From positions 10,547,501 to 10,611,500 of the forward strand of contig OZ014411.1 of assembly GCA_963965975.1 (NCBI GenBank): a stretch of DNA of 64,000 bases. The letters run 5' to 3'. How positions within the stretch are numbered: the first letter of the stretch is position 1; each line of letters opens with the position of its first letter. Under the pieces are notes generated by a model that had not been told where the DNA came from, made no database searches, and saw only the letters and a list, made by a program, of their open reading frames with translations. The DNA comes from Xestospongia bergquistia (Eukaryota > Porifera > Demospongiae > Haplosclerida > Petrosiidae). Positions 1 through 11,909 of the stretch are shown piece after piece. Made by a program: the position numbers and the translations under genes.

Positions 1-115
1 TGTATATGGCAGCATACACAAATCTATTACACTTATTAAATCTACTAGAACATATATTGCTTCTCTAGATTTGGGGAAATCTTTCTCACAATCAATTTCT
101 TTGGCTAGTGCCATA
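1..115 (-). pseudogene. NCKAP1: NCKAP1 C-terminal exon fragment (inverted copy)
   Basis: The reverse complement matches the exon-like segment at 40,982-41,100, which encodes a KEIDCEKDFPKSREA-type peptide. This peptide resembles the region just before the LLESCFPYVLLR stretch of Nck-associated protein 1, a WAVE-complex subunit. The window edge cuts it. It is the end of an inverted block (1-2,715) whose plus-strand relatives lie at 15.4-17.5 kb and 38.4-41.1 kb. It is too short to encode anything alone. Confidence 0.6.
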
Positions 116-163
116 ATGAACTATATCATGTTACTGATGAAGATAGTCACATTGACTATTAAA

Positions 164-413
164 CTGTTAGGCATTAATACTTTATTTGTTTGGTGATTTT
201 TATATATGAAAACTGTCAACATATTTATTACTACTGTATCACTGCATGAAATAATGCAGTCTTCTTTGAAACTTTGTTTTAGATTGATAAATATTAAATT
301 TGCTGAAACATTGACATTCAAAGCCTTGTTGGGAGCATTTCTCAAGCTGACCTAATATATCCATATAGATATACACTTTCCAATGCTCAAATTCTCTTTT
401 GTTCAAAATCATG
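164..413 (-). repeat. M repeat, copy 1 (inverted)
   Basis: A ~250-bp unit starting near GATTTTGAACAAAA and ending near GTATTAATGCCTAAC on its own plus strand. It occurs seven times in the window, twice per array unit, at points where unit order changes. It contains a 74-codon open frame, but no recognisable domain or consistent start, so I treat it as a repeat. Confidence 0.8.
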
Positions 414-453
414 CTTTAGTCTTGTCAATGAAAACCAAATGCTGTCACTTAGT

Positions 454-490
454 GGTCTGTGTATATTTCCCAGGGAAATATACACAGACC
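454..490. repeat. Perfect 37-bp palindrome before CUB fragment, copy 1
   Basis: The arms are GGTCTGTGTATATTTCCC and its exact reverse complement, separated by a single A. It would form an 18-bp hairpin in RNA or cruciform in DNA. It directly precedes the CUB coding segment on the CUB strand. Relatives lie at 16,991, 28,234 and 40,608, each beside a CUB copy. Confidence 0.9.
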
Positions 491-492
491 GT

Positions 493-739
493 TAACTGTT
501 TCTATTATATTTTCATGAACAATAAGAAACCAACTTTCCGACTTCTCTACGCTGATCTTGACTTTACAGACTGTACTTCTGACTACCTAACTGTCTATTC
601 TGGACTTACTACAAAAATTGATGCAATTTGTATTAGTCAAGGACAGACAGAATACACTAGTACTATTATGAAGATAGAATATAAAGGAACAACACTATCA
701 AAGTATCGTGGCTTTCATGGAATCATAATTACAAAATAA
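493..739 (+). pseudogene. CUB-domain C-terminal fragment, copy 1
   Basis: An open frame ending in TAA encodes NCFYYIF..., then an RLLYADLDFTDCTSDYLTVY segment, an internal ICxSQGQTEY stretch, and ends in KYRGFHGIIITK. The spacing of C, the SDYLxVYSG motif and the terminal GFxxxI strand fit the second half of a CUB domain, an extracellular beta-sandwich. No signal peptide or upstream exon is visible. The frame is open in all four copies, and differences in the TEYTS...TIMK loop are multiples of three bases. It could be a 3' exon of a real secreted or receptor gene, or a relic. The CUB call is by pattern only. Confidence 0.5.
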
Positions 740-814
740 ATAACTCCTTAATAATATCATAGATATTAATATCTGTGATTAACTTTGCAATGAAGACTGT
801 TATATGTCTGTGGT

Positions 815-2025
815 TAACTTTTTATTATTGATTGTTATCAGTTAATGATGAAGTTTCTCTTGTCAATTGATTAAAGTAACAGATGTTACCAGCAACATGT
901 ATTAGACAATCCAGTTCATAATAAATACTGTTAGATTCAGCCTATAAAAGTAATGGACATATAAATTAAGAATTGATGGATGCATACTGGATTCCAAGTT
1001 GGAAGTGGTACAGTTTTAGTAATTTTTCCTGTATTGTCATCTAAAAAACACAATTGAGCTACTGTTTCTTCTCCTTCAGGTAATGTGATAACAGTATATA
1101 ATTAATCTAATTCATTTTCATGATCCAAGTCTTGAATAGCCGACTATATATTATAGAACATATTATCATTAATTTTTAACCCTTTACCACAAAATCTCCA
1201 TAATACGCTAGTTCGGGTTTCTTTCTTTTAATAATACATCCTCGACTAGAAACTTGTGGCTATAGCAATGATGTCAATATGATGTAATTATGATATCATT
1301 ATTTTTACCACTTCTGTATCTTGTTCTGTTTTCAGTGCTTTGAAATTAGTCAAATATTGAAGAGTCAAACCATTTGTTGTTAATCTATAACACCTGATGA
1401 TAAATACATGAGTAATTGCATTAATGGTGGGTGTGGTTGTTACATGAGGGTACATCCACTTATATGAAGTATACGTTGGTAGTCTTCAAAATGAAATGAT
1501 GCAACATCATGATGGAAAGCTACATTATCAGTACTTAAAGTCCCACTCTATCAACCTCTATCAACCTCGTAATGAGGTTCTTAAATGTATAAGTTACCAG
1601 TTGTCCAGAGCGTAATGTTAATTCATTACATGTAGCAGGTTTTGGATTAAGGATATAAACATGAGGGGAGCCTCCAAAATGGACTCCTACTTCAGAATTA
1701 CATTGTGTTTAAAATAACAATAGTGTAGTATAATGTCATGTGATAATCATGTGACATACCAGTGATATTAATAGTTGTAGGAATGCTATTAGGAAATGTA
1801 CCAGGAGTATATACTGTAGTATCAATTGACTGATAGGATATCCCTAATTTAACTGTAGCTATAGTGAACTAGAAAGAGAGAGAGAATATAGGTTATCGTG
1901 TCTAATACACTAACATTGTCCAATATCCATTGAAAACTATAATATTGACAATGTTGTGATGATAGCACAAGGAGAAAATCTTCAGTCAGCGAGACATCAC
2001 GGATGTTGTCACCAAATATCTATAA
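815..2025 (-). pseudogene. Unidentified gene U, inverted copy 1
   Basis: The reverse complement holds the exon-like blocks of gene U described at 13,108-14,318. The ATVKLGISYQS block is in frame here (FTIATVKLG). The exon reading DLDHENELD is broken by an in-frame TAA where the other copies have TTATTATAT. The terminal AESNSIYYELECLIH-type exon is also present. This copy is therefore disabled. The family is not recognised. Confidence 0.55.
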
Positions 2026-2174
2026 TATAGTTAGTGTTATGTTGAACTGACATTAAAGGAACTTCCAATATGTCCTTTAATTTTGACTTTTAACAACTAA
2101 AACTTAACATTATCTTTACTTTGGATTGACTGACATTTCTTGTAGTTTAAATAAAGTCAAGATTTATTAAAAAT

Positions 2175-2183
2175 AAAAAAAAA
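2175..2183 (-). terminator. T-run terminator of structured RNA copy 1
   Basis: Nine T on the minus strand follow directly after the closing stem and ATG of the 350-nt RNA, as expected for RNA polymerase III termination. Confidence 0.6.
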
Positions 2184-2533
2184 CATGTTGTGTTGCCCAA
2201 ACGATTCCTACTCGCTCACCCACTCAGGCTTCCACTTAGGCTCCAGGATTCCCTGCTATTGCTAGCTGGGACCGCCACCTGGCTTGGTAACCCTCGTCTT
2301 CGCGAGGTAATCCTGGCTGGAGCATCGCCCTAACTTAAAACCAGCCGTACGGGATTCCAGCTCTTAGGGAATGTCGCATTCAGGAACCGGGAACCACAAA
2401 TACACCAGCCTCTTCTCGTTTAAAGGGAGACTACCAGCCCTATCCTAGTCGGCCTTTCGGATACTCCGTAGAGTATGCTGGTAACCATCTCAGAGGTCTG
2501 ATGCATTGTAGAACGCTGGCCCACAACACAACC
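2184..2533 (-). ncRNA. 350-nt structured RNA candidate, copy 1 (inverted)
   Basis: A GC-rich island in AT-rich DNA. The body is essentially identical to the copies at 12,594, 15,557, 26,855 and 38,542 and has exactly the same length. The 5' GUUGUGUUG can pair perfectly with the 3' CAACACAAC. See the entry at 12,594 for structure. Here it runs toward the window start, with TATAAAA at 2,557-2,563 and nine T after the 3' end. Class unknown. Confidence 0.65.
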
Positions 2534-2556
2534 TATCCAAGTTGGTTTTCATTTCC

Positions 2557-2563
2557 TTTTATA
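2557..2563 (-). promoter_or_regulatory. TATA box of structured RNA copy 1
   Basis: TATAAAA on the minus strand, 30 bases before the GG that starts the terminal stem. About 85 bases further upstream (to CAGATGCTAACTAGCG) are conserved with the other copies and could hold a proximal sequence element. Confidence 0.6.
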
Positions 2564-2715
2564 TGTACTGTAGATTTTGTCTTCATGCTCTTGTGGGGCG
2601 CGCTGTTTGTCGCCTATGAATATCATTAACGCTAGTTAGCATCTGTGAGCTATTTAAATAACTAAAATTAAACTATATTTTTAAAGATCAAGAATAAAGC
2701 TAGTCCTGCTTAAGC

Positions 2716-3053
2716 AAAATATTTAAGGATTATAAATGAGTTGTTTTATTCCTAGAGAGATTTTGTTGCTTTTTCTTACTAGTGAAATCTGCAGACTTTA
2801 CACCTTTACAATTAGAAATGTCTGAGCAACTGTTGTATCTTAGTAATTAAAACAAGTTGTCTATTTCCCTTTTATGTTAACACTGTATTAACAAAGAAGT
2901 GTAGAGCATCTGTTGGTTTGCTCTTAATAGGGAAACTTGTTGTCTGCTTTGACAGTTATCTTATATGGAGTCCGTTTTGGCAGCTGGGCTGACCTTCTAT
3001 ACCAACACACAGAGTGACTGACTATTGGCCATTTGATTGACTGCATATTTCCA
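2716..3053. other. Spacer between inverted block and LPCAT3-like gene
   Basis: Homology to the array ends near 2,715 (CTGCTTAAGCAA). The rest should hold the 5' leader and promoter of the acyltransferase gene. No clear TATA box or other element was identified. Confidence 0.4.
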
Positions 3054-6000
3054 ATGAATCAGACAGAGATTGTAAGCAGTATAGCTGATATCTCAGAACC
3101 AAAGGCTCGAGTTTTGCTAGGAATTCTAATGGGTAAGATTGTGATCTAACATATGTAGTCATTTCTAGCCAAAGTTTGATTCCTTGATTTATCTGTGGTC
3201 AATTCAGTCATGTATACACTTACTCTTACTTATAATTGGCAAATGAATTATGCTGATTGTTCATTAGCTTTAACTCAGATCAGTGTTCAGTTCTTATGTC
3301 ACATGAACTTGATACAGCATAATTATTAAGTACTGTACAAGTCTTAGTTCAAACGTTTAACCTTAAGAGTATAATTATTCTAACAGGCTTTAGTGAATAT
3401 GCTTTAGTGAAATATTAATGATTTTGTAGAAGTTATTTACAGTCACTCTGTAAACAACAAGCTGTGGTTTTAAATGAGATGTTACATATTCATTATTTGT
3501 ATTATTATGATTTGTTATTACAGTCATTTTAATTACAATAACAAATAATTTGTGTATAGTTAACCAGATAAATACTTTTATAGTCTTGTTATAGAAAACA
3601 TATAATATTGACCTATTGTTGTATCGTTACAGGTTATCCAATGGCCTTTATCTTTAGACAGTTGATAAGTGTTGCTGGCTCAAAATTAGCCCAGGTAAAT
3701 ATGAATGTATTATTGATTTTATATGTATTAATTAATTTATTTACTATTCAAACAAAGAAATATCCATTTTTCTTTAAAGGATTTCAACAGTAGTATCTAG
3801 TGTTAATACCCAGGTATATTTCACTTAAATCTTATAAGACATACTTGTGAATTATTTCTTTATGCTCTGATGTTCAATGACTCCATTTTTAGACTTATAT
3901 CATGTATAAAAGCTGAAACACTAATTCATTCATTAGGACTTAGGAATATACAGTTCTCTCCAAATTAATCCATTCTTTAAATGGAATTTCTTTTTGGAAT
4001 GTGTCTGTTTCATTTACAATACTAAGACAAGCATATAGGACTACCTACCTTAAAGCAATCATATTTTTGTCTATCACACAAAGCTTGCTAAGCTGTTTGG
4101 AGATTGTTTTGGGCCACATTGATATCAACATGTCTTCTTCAAAAGTTTTATATTATGTTTGTATGTGAATCTAACCTATCACTATTGTTAGGGTCCTAGA
4201 AGACATGATATCCTCTTACAACCCACTCTATAACACATTCATAGATGATCATTTTAATAATTGATTTGGTATGGAAACATGCTCTAATATTGTAGAAAAA
4301 AATATTTGCAAGCTATTTGGTATTTTTAATTTCCAAAATAAGCCTATGAAAAGTGACACTTTGCCCAAAATTTAGCTTGACTAATTGTTAGAATCAATAA
4401 TATTACATTTTCTCTCTTCACAATTAACAACAATGATTTTGCTGTAATATCACAATATCAGCATTGTTGGAAGAATTTTAAAATAATGTTTACAATTATA
4501 ATCTTGTTTCTATTTATTCAATATTTCTTATTTTATTTTAGAATTTATTTTCAAGTCTTGGTGGTTTTATTATTATGTACTATGTATTTGGTTAGTTTAC
4601 TACATATGTCTATAACTACTAACACATTTCCTACACTTACTAGGTACTGATATCTGGCACTCTTTAGTAGACATCATTACTGTCTATGGTATTCTATATC
4701 TTTTTAGAGGAACAAAGTTCTCCTTATTTTTAACATGGATTGTTACTATGGTAACTGATTGTTGTGTGACATAATTTTACATTTGTGACAATCAAATTTA
4801 GTGACATGACAAAAGTTGATTTTTATTTTCTTTGAAGAGTCATCTTTTATATGGGTATGCTGTGATTTATTACTCTGGTGTTCTTTATCCTTATAACTGG
4901 ACAATTCCTCAATGTGTAATGGTATTGAAGTTAATTGGTAAGTCAATTATATGTTGTAGTATACAAGCCCAACTCTATCTACTCATATTATAGACTTAGC
5001 TACTAGTTTGTACGATGGTGGCAGGAAAGAAGTAAGTAAATTAGATCATAATCTAACAATAAATATTATAACAATTATAGACATTGTTGACTAAAGAACA
5101 AAAGAAATTTCAAATCAAAGAACTACCCTCTTTTATTGAGGTGATAATGTAAATATAACTATAAAATTTAATTGATTAATTTAGTCATTGGTTATACAGC
5201 CTGCAATTTCAAACCTATTTTTGTTGAAAAAGTAATCACTGTGTTCATTACTATATACTACTGTTTATATAGCTACATAACTATCAATGTCATAATACAT
5301 TAATAATCAATATACTATTATGTTTACATTTTGTATAACCTGTAAAATCATGTATTAGTTAAATCAACTAATTAATTTTTACAGTAATATACATCTGAGT
5401 TATATTAATGATCTGCCATTTCTGTTCTATTTTTTCAGTTCTTTGGATATTGCTATTTCTTTTGTACAATATTGGTTGGACCAGTGGTAATACATTTATA
5501 GTCAAAATATCTTTGATTTATTGTAGTGTATTATTAGTTTCCTTTCATAAGATACCAAATGTTTGTTTCAGGAACACTATATGACAGAAATATAACACCT
5601 AGCAGGTACATATTTATAAAAATCTATGAATGATATATGACTTATACAGTGTTCCTGCAAGTTTTTTGAGATTTGTACATTTTCTGATTGCAACTGCCAT
5701 CTTTATTGTATTTAGTCATTATTTTCCATTACAATATGTAATAACTGAAGAATATATTGTAAGGATGACCATTTAATACTATATATCATTCTATCACTTT
5801 ATTATGTCTATAGAATAGTAGTTTACTATACAGACTTGCTGTCATGATACCAACTACTACAGGTGCTGTTCACTCTTTATTAAGTGTGTTGATTTTTGCT
5901 GTAAGTTTATATGATGTTACTATTGTAATTTATCACAATGAGAACTTAATGTCAAGGACCCAATTTTTATAATTGCAATGGGTTTCTACTATTCTATTGT

Positions 6001-6341
6001 TTTAACATGCTATGGAAAGCCTTAAAAAGTTATAATAAATGGTACTTTGACATATATATATATGTTTGTGTGTGTGTGTGTGTGTGTGCATGTGCGTGTA
6101 TGCATGTATGTATGTGTAATATTTATGCACATAATTTTTTGGTCCTTTTTCATAAATCATATCACAATTGTTTGACAGAAGTAGTCCCTTATTGCAAATC
6201 AGCTCACAAATATATGTATTTATGCGTATATATACATGCACATATATAAATGTATATATGCATATATATAAATGAATATATGCATGTATGTATGTATCTA
6301 TGTATGCATATGTATGTATATATACATATATATATATATAC

Positions 6342-6385
<44 letters not shown>

Positions 6386-7421
6386 GCATAATATATGTAT
6401 TATATGCATGTATGCATGTGTAATGTGTATGCACATAAATTTTTTATTTTGTTGAGTTAAATTTGCCAGACAATGTTTAGGCCAACTATTTTATCTAACA
6501 TGTTGTACTAACTTTGAAAATGTACCTTTGTAACTATTACTGGGTGAACCTTTCTTGTTAAAAATTATGTGAAGCTTTTATACTAGGAAAGTTCTTCTAT
6601 TTTAACTGGAATAACTTATGATGGTCTCAAACCAGATGGTGCTGTGGACTGGGGTGGTTTGTGTAATGCAAAACTGATATTGTTTAACTTTGGGATTACA
6701 GGACAAGTTAGCTAATAGTAAATCAATATCATTACTACATATAATATTTTAATTATAGCAATTAGTCATCAATAATTAATTCTACTTCCATTGTTTAGAG
6801 TGTTACAAAGGCCTATAATCTTAGAACTAATGAATGGGTAGCAAGGTAAGTAGTATATTCTGTACATTCTGTGTGTTCTATTGTATATATTGTACATACT
6901 TTCTCTTTATAAAGAAATGTATACAAACGTTTAAAGTGGATGGGTAATCAATACCTGTCCATTTTCATTGCCACCATGTTTTTGTGTATATGGCATGGAT
7001 TCTGGGTTGGATATTTTTTCTTCTTTTTTGGTGAATTTATTTTGGTTCCAGCTGAAAAACTGGTATGATTCAATAATTATACTTAAACAATCTTCAATAT
7101 TTTATAGTTTATAAGTTATACTAAGGAATTAATTGGTGGTGATATCAATCAGTTGTCATGGCCAGTCTATATTCCTGTATGGCTGTTTGCATTTACATTG
7201 AAGAATTTGATGATGTCTTTTGCATATATTTGTTTCTTTCTGCGCACATGGGAGGCTTGTTTTAAGGTATAATACACATATACATAAACTATACTTCATG
7301 TTGAGTGATTGAATTTATTCTTTAGTTTGGGAGCTCTTTTTATTTTTATCCATACATCATTGGAGTAGGATGGATTGCTGTGTATCAGGTTCTGCCTAAG
7401 AAAAAGAAAGCAGTTGATTAG
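3054..7421 (+). CDS. LPCAT3: LPCAT3/MBOAT5-like lysophospholipid acyltransferase (one frameshift)
   Basis: Membrane-bound O-acyltransferase of the ER, expected to re-acylate lysophosphatidylcholine. Sixteen exons join with GT/AG: 3054-3132, 3633-3694, 4542-4590, 4644-4750, 4838-4937, 4994-5031, 5081-5140, 5439-5486, 5572-5605, 5650-5758, 5814-5900, 6587-6706, 6799-6845, 6915-7062, 7108-7266, 7326-7421. Evidence for the family includes [27 protein letters not shown]-like [31 protein letters not shown] and the MBOAT catalytic histidine in [11 protein letters not shown]. The tail is lysine-rich (KKKKAVD). The product would be about 447 residues (human about 487). Exon 9 is 34 nt where 35 are needed, which gives TAA at 5,593-5,595. 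This is either a pseudogene mutation or a sequence error, because every other exon is clean and in phase. It is the only copy in the window. Confidence 0.85.
6050..6425. repeat. TG/TATG/TA microsatellite in LPCAT3-like intron 11
   Basis: Alternating TG, ATGTATG and TA runs inside the 686-bp intron between exons 11 and 12. The long open frames here on both strands are repeat artefacts. Confidence 0.95.
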
Positions 7422-8882
7422 GCATTCAGTATACTTATAGGATCTTACTTATTGAAACATTTAAATAGTCAAAATAATGGTCTTCAATGTCACATCAATG
7501 TCTGCAGATTGTGAAACATATTATAATTGTAATTCTTTCTGAAATAAATATGGCTATTGTCAATACTGTTAATATCTTGCTTGCTTCCTGTCTTCATTCT
7601 TTTTCCCTTCAGTACTTTAATGTTATAAGTCACTTCTTTATGTTATAACATTAGTTTGGGGCAAAGATTGTCTACATCAACAGCCATATTTCTGGTTACA
7701 TATAATTAACACCCTTTAACAAATGAATGACCTCCTTACAATATTAGCATTCTTCTTGTACAAGTTGTTTATGCACTTTTCTCCAAACTCCTCCTCCTTA
7801 GGCAAAGGTCTTGTTCATGCATGCCAAACTATAACAAGGATGAGCAAGTATGGATGAAGTGGCTAGGCATTCCTCGTTTCATTGAACACAAACTTATTAT
7901 CAGGTAGATGGCCATGTCCTAGAAATAAGGTACATGCTCATTTTTAAAGAAATAAATAGAAATCTGACAGCAATTTTTAAACTTTTCATTACCACTGTGA
8001 TTTAATAATTTGCTATGCTAAATTGTCATGCTTGCCATACTGTTCCTAGATCACATCCTAAAGATTGTTAGCATAATGCTAAGTTGCATATCATTAACAG
8101 AAGCTTGATTTTCTGGTACTAATTGCTACACATACCCTTCATCAGTCTCCTTATTAATGAGTAAATGATGGTGGTAATTAATGACTAATCAAATTGCTTC
8201 ATTTGAGGTTAACACTCAGTAACACATCACCTGTTTGAGGTGTCTTACTGATTCAATAACAAATCCCTATTTGTCAGCAGCTGTTTAAACATTTTAGTTT
8301 TGATAATATTAATGGTTTTAATTGATAATATAATAACTACAATAATATTTATAATGGTAAAAATCTTGCATGAGGCTATTCCAACACAAAAAAATAACAA
8401 AGTACATTCATGCTTTTTGCGTGTTTGTTGTAGTTATACCATCATTAATTTATAAAGTGAGACCTTTGTGCAGAACATCTGACTGACCTTGAACAAGACC
8501 CTCATCTTTGCTTCTTTATGAATTAACTACAAAAGCAATTGACCTGTTGGAGATTGCTGAATTTCTGTGGTTGTTTTTCCTTCAAATCTTAAACTTGCTG
8601 TGATATTACACAGCCATAAGCCTGTTCTTACAAGTAAATACTGTATGAGCATATAAGCATGTGCTTTTAGAGCTTAGAATTTAATGTTTGGATTTATATT
8701 TTAAACATTGATTAATACAAAGACACCAAACTTAGCCATTTAAATATAAAATGTAGTGAGATAAAAAGATAAATGATTTTTTAAAATTTTAATATAAGTA
8801 TCCTACAGAGCAACATGTATATCTAACAATTACATGTCTTCTGCATATAAATGTCACAATTGGAGAATGCCTGTAATAGACA
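7422..8882. other. Non-coding stretch after LPCAT3-like gene
   Basis: AT-rich and stop-rich in all frames. AATAAA at about 7,542 (GAAATAAATATGG) may serve polyadenylation. No gene or repeat family recognised. Homology to GCLC intron 3 starts at about 8,883 (ATCTTTTGTTATC), which marks the array boundary. Confidence 0.5.
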
Positions 8883-9180
8883 CATCTTTTGTTATCAAAA
8901 AACTAAACTTCTTTATAATGACTCCACTACATAAAGCATACTGGGAAATTCTATGATTGTTTGTATATGCCCCCTTGTTTTGCTTGTTTTATTTTATATA
9001 TGCACATGGCAAATGAAAGCAACAATATAATCACATACAAGTACTTCAACAGGTAACACAAACAAAAGCAAGGAAGATAGCTCAATGATTGCATTATGTA
9101 ATGAAATACAAAAGGCTAGGTGTGGTTCATGTGATGTTTCCCTAGAGATTAACAGAATTATAGCTTTATTTTTGTACTAG

Positions 9181-10815
9181 GTATTCCAGGTGCTCCTTAT
9201 GGAGGTACCCTCAGTGATATTAGTAAGATTGAAGCCAATATAAAATTAAGGTACTGTGTGCTGTCAAGTTTTGTTAGCTTTACTCTCAACTACCAACTAA
9301 GCATTTTAAAATCTATATATGATTACTTCTGTTAGGCTTAAAATGCTCAATGAAGTGCTTAAAGAAACTTCAGTCATTCCTCTATGTCTCACTGTGTTTC
9401 CAAGGTATATATCAAGGTACTGTAATTGTGATTTGCACTATCTCTTATAATAAGGATGGGTTGTCCTGGATTTACTGAGCCCCAGTATATACCAGATCCA
9501 CTTGTATCAGGATCTCAATTCATCCCAAATTTTGAAGTTTGGGCAAGTCATCCAAGATGTTTGTAAGTGTCTGAAATCATTCTTAGCAATGACATCATGT
9601 GAAAAATATAGAGAGGCATGTATTGCTATTCGTGATAGAAGAGGAGATAAAGTCATTCAAAATATACCTAGTGAGTTTCTAATACTAATCACCTTACACT
9701 ACACTATAGGAGGACTTTTATAGACAGTAAAAACTTATTTTTCTTTTAGTTTATCGAGATACAGCTACTCCTACTCCATTTATTGAACCTTTTCTACAAG
9801 ATAATGAGCTTGTTAAACCTGAACATATTTACTTGGATAGTATAGGGTTTGGTACTGCTGCTTGTCTACAGGTAATAAAGTGACATTTCAATGTAAATAA
9901 TTGTGTAATTAAGATTTTATATTTATAAGAGATTTCTATATATTAGGTAACCATTCAAGGATATGACATTCATGAAGCACGTCATTTGTATGATCAGTTA
10001 GCAGTCTTCTGTCCCATTATGGTTAGACTCATTAACAGTATTTATTTGTTACTTATAATGTATCATATGTAATGTAGTTGGCAATGACTGCTGCTTCACC
10101 TATTCATAGAGGATATTTATCTGATGTTGACTGTCGATGGGGTGTGATGTCTAATGCACTTGATGATAGAACTCCAGAGGAAAGAGATGTATGTTCTAAT
10201 AATATTCTTATAAACTGTTCAATGTTGACTTCTTTAATTATTATAGCCTTTTAATAAAGATTGCTATTGCAAGTCTCGTTATGATTGTATTGACATATTA
10301 TTAGCTAATCCTGAATACAATGATACATTTGTACGTATTAATGAAACAGCCTATAAGACAATGATTGAAAATGGTTAGTACTGGTAGTCATAGACAATCA
10401 CTAGTGTTATTATTATTGTATTTTGTCAACAGGTGTTGATGAGATATTAGCCAAACATATTGCTCATTGATACATCTCTTTTATTAGTATATTCAGAGCA
10501 CTAATTGGCAGAGTATGCGATTTAAACCTCCTCCTCCTAATTCAAATATTGGTTGGAGAGTAGAATTTAGAGTCATGGAAGTATGAAATATTACATCTAA
10601 TTCTCTTTTTATGACATTATAAACAATCTCTCTGTCTCTCCTTCTCTCTGTCTCTGTCTCTGTCTGTCTCTGTCTGTCTCTGTCTCTCTGTCTGTCTCTC
10701 TCTGTCTGTCTCTCTTGTCTGTCTCTATCTGTCTGTCTGTCTCTCTCCCTCTCTCTCTGTCTTTCTCTCTGTCTCTCTGTCTCTGTCTCTCTGTCTCTCT
10801 CTCTCTGTCTCTCTC

Positions 10816-10848
<33 letters not shown>

Positions 10849-11909
10849 GACTCTGTCTCTGTCTCTGTCTCTCTGTCTCTCTGTCTCTCTCTCTGTCTCT
10901 CTCTCTCTCTGTCTCTGTCTCTCTCTCTCTCTTTCAAGTTACAAGTCACTGAATTTGAAAATGCTACCTTTGCTATATTCATTGTATTATTAACACGAGT
11001 TATACTTTCATTCAAACTAAATTTCATTGTACCAATATCAAAGGTAATTAACCTAATTGATGTTAATTATGCACTGCTTTGTAATAATAGATGGAGGAGA
11101 ATATGAGATTGTCTATAGAACGAGATGCTATACATCGTAATCTTTTTTATTTCCGTAAAAATGTCCTATCAGATGATGACAACATTGACAAAATCAATGG
11201 ACCAAATAGCACAAAAGAGCAACATCATGATGAATATACTTTGATGAGTGTTAATACTATTTTCAATGGCAATGTAAGGCAAATTGTATGAATAATGTTA
11301 TAAATAGATTATAAGTGTGTATTTAGTGACTGTAATAACTACAAGTAATAGTGTTTTTTTTAAATTCTGTATAAAAATATCACTTATATTTCCAAATTAT
11401 TTATTTGAGTCTGTGCTTCTAAATCAAAGTACATGCTTAAGCAGCCATCTACTTGTATAGATGCCATTAACATCACAATTACTATAGAAAGTTGCTTTGA
11501 GGCATTTTAAGTCTTGTCATATGACTATCAGTCAGTACTTCCTGTTGTAATCATAAATGTTTCTATAATTATAAACAATAAATGATCTTGTTCCTATTTT
11601 AATTTGATAGGATGATTTTGTTGGTATTATTCCACTAATGAAAATGTATCTAAATAGTATGGATGTTGATGTCGAGACCTGGTCTATGCTGATGTAGTAT
11701 TTAAAATTTTTGTCTGACAAAGCTTCAGGTACAATGAAATGACTATGGAGTCTTCTTGTCATTTTCACAATATAGGAGCACTACCGAGTACTGCAACCTG
11801 GATAAGACAATTCGTACATACACATCCTGACTACAAGCATGATTCAGTTGTTGGTGACAAAATTGTATATGATCTTATCAAACATTTATCTGAAAGAAAA
11901 ATTCCGTAA
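9181..11909 (+). pseudogene. GCLC: Glutamate-cysteine ligase catalytic subunit, copy A (5'-truncated, dead)
   Basis: Exons 4-17 of GCLC, the ATP-dependent enzyme that makes gamma-glutamylcysteine for glutathione. Exons: 9181-9250, 9336-9404, 9455-9562, 9612-9670, 9750-9871, 9947-10021, 10078-10188, 10247-10373, 10433-10467 (truncated), 10488-10580, 10939-11043, 11091-11273, 11611-11728, 11776-11909. Exons 1-3 are missing because the duplication starts inside intron 3. The 3' part of exon 12 ([11 protein letters not shown]...) is deleted together with its donor and reads into a TGA. Exon 16 has TAG at 11,695-11,697 where copies B and C have GAG. It retains exon 8 ([13 protein letters not shown]), which copy B lost. 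Not functional. Confidence 0.92.
10626..10935. repeat. TCTC/TCTG polypyrimidine tract, GCLC-A intron 13
   Basis: About 310 bases of TCTC/TCTG units run almost up to the 3' splice site CTTTCAAG. Serine/leucine-rich and RERE-type frames across it are not genes. The same tract in copies B and C has different lengths. Confidence 0.95.

Noticed and set aside
121..345. 74-codon MRNAPNKALNVNVS ORF repeated seven times as a gene
   Set aside because: Copies vary in start and end, frames compete (the other frame reads QLEKCSQQGFECQ), and no domain or splice context is present. Treated as the M repeat.
6002..6436. Tyrosine/isoleucine and histidine/threonine-rich ORFs
   Set aside because: TA/TG microsatellite inside an LPCAT3-like intron.
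10715..11027. Long serine/leucine-rich and RERE-rich ORFs on both strands (also at 24,909-25,271 and 36,385-36,978)
   Set aside because: They are translations of the TCTC/TCTG tract in GCLC intron 13 and have no other support.
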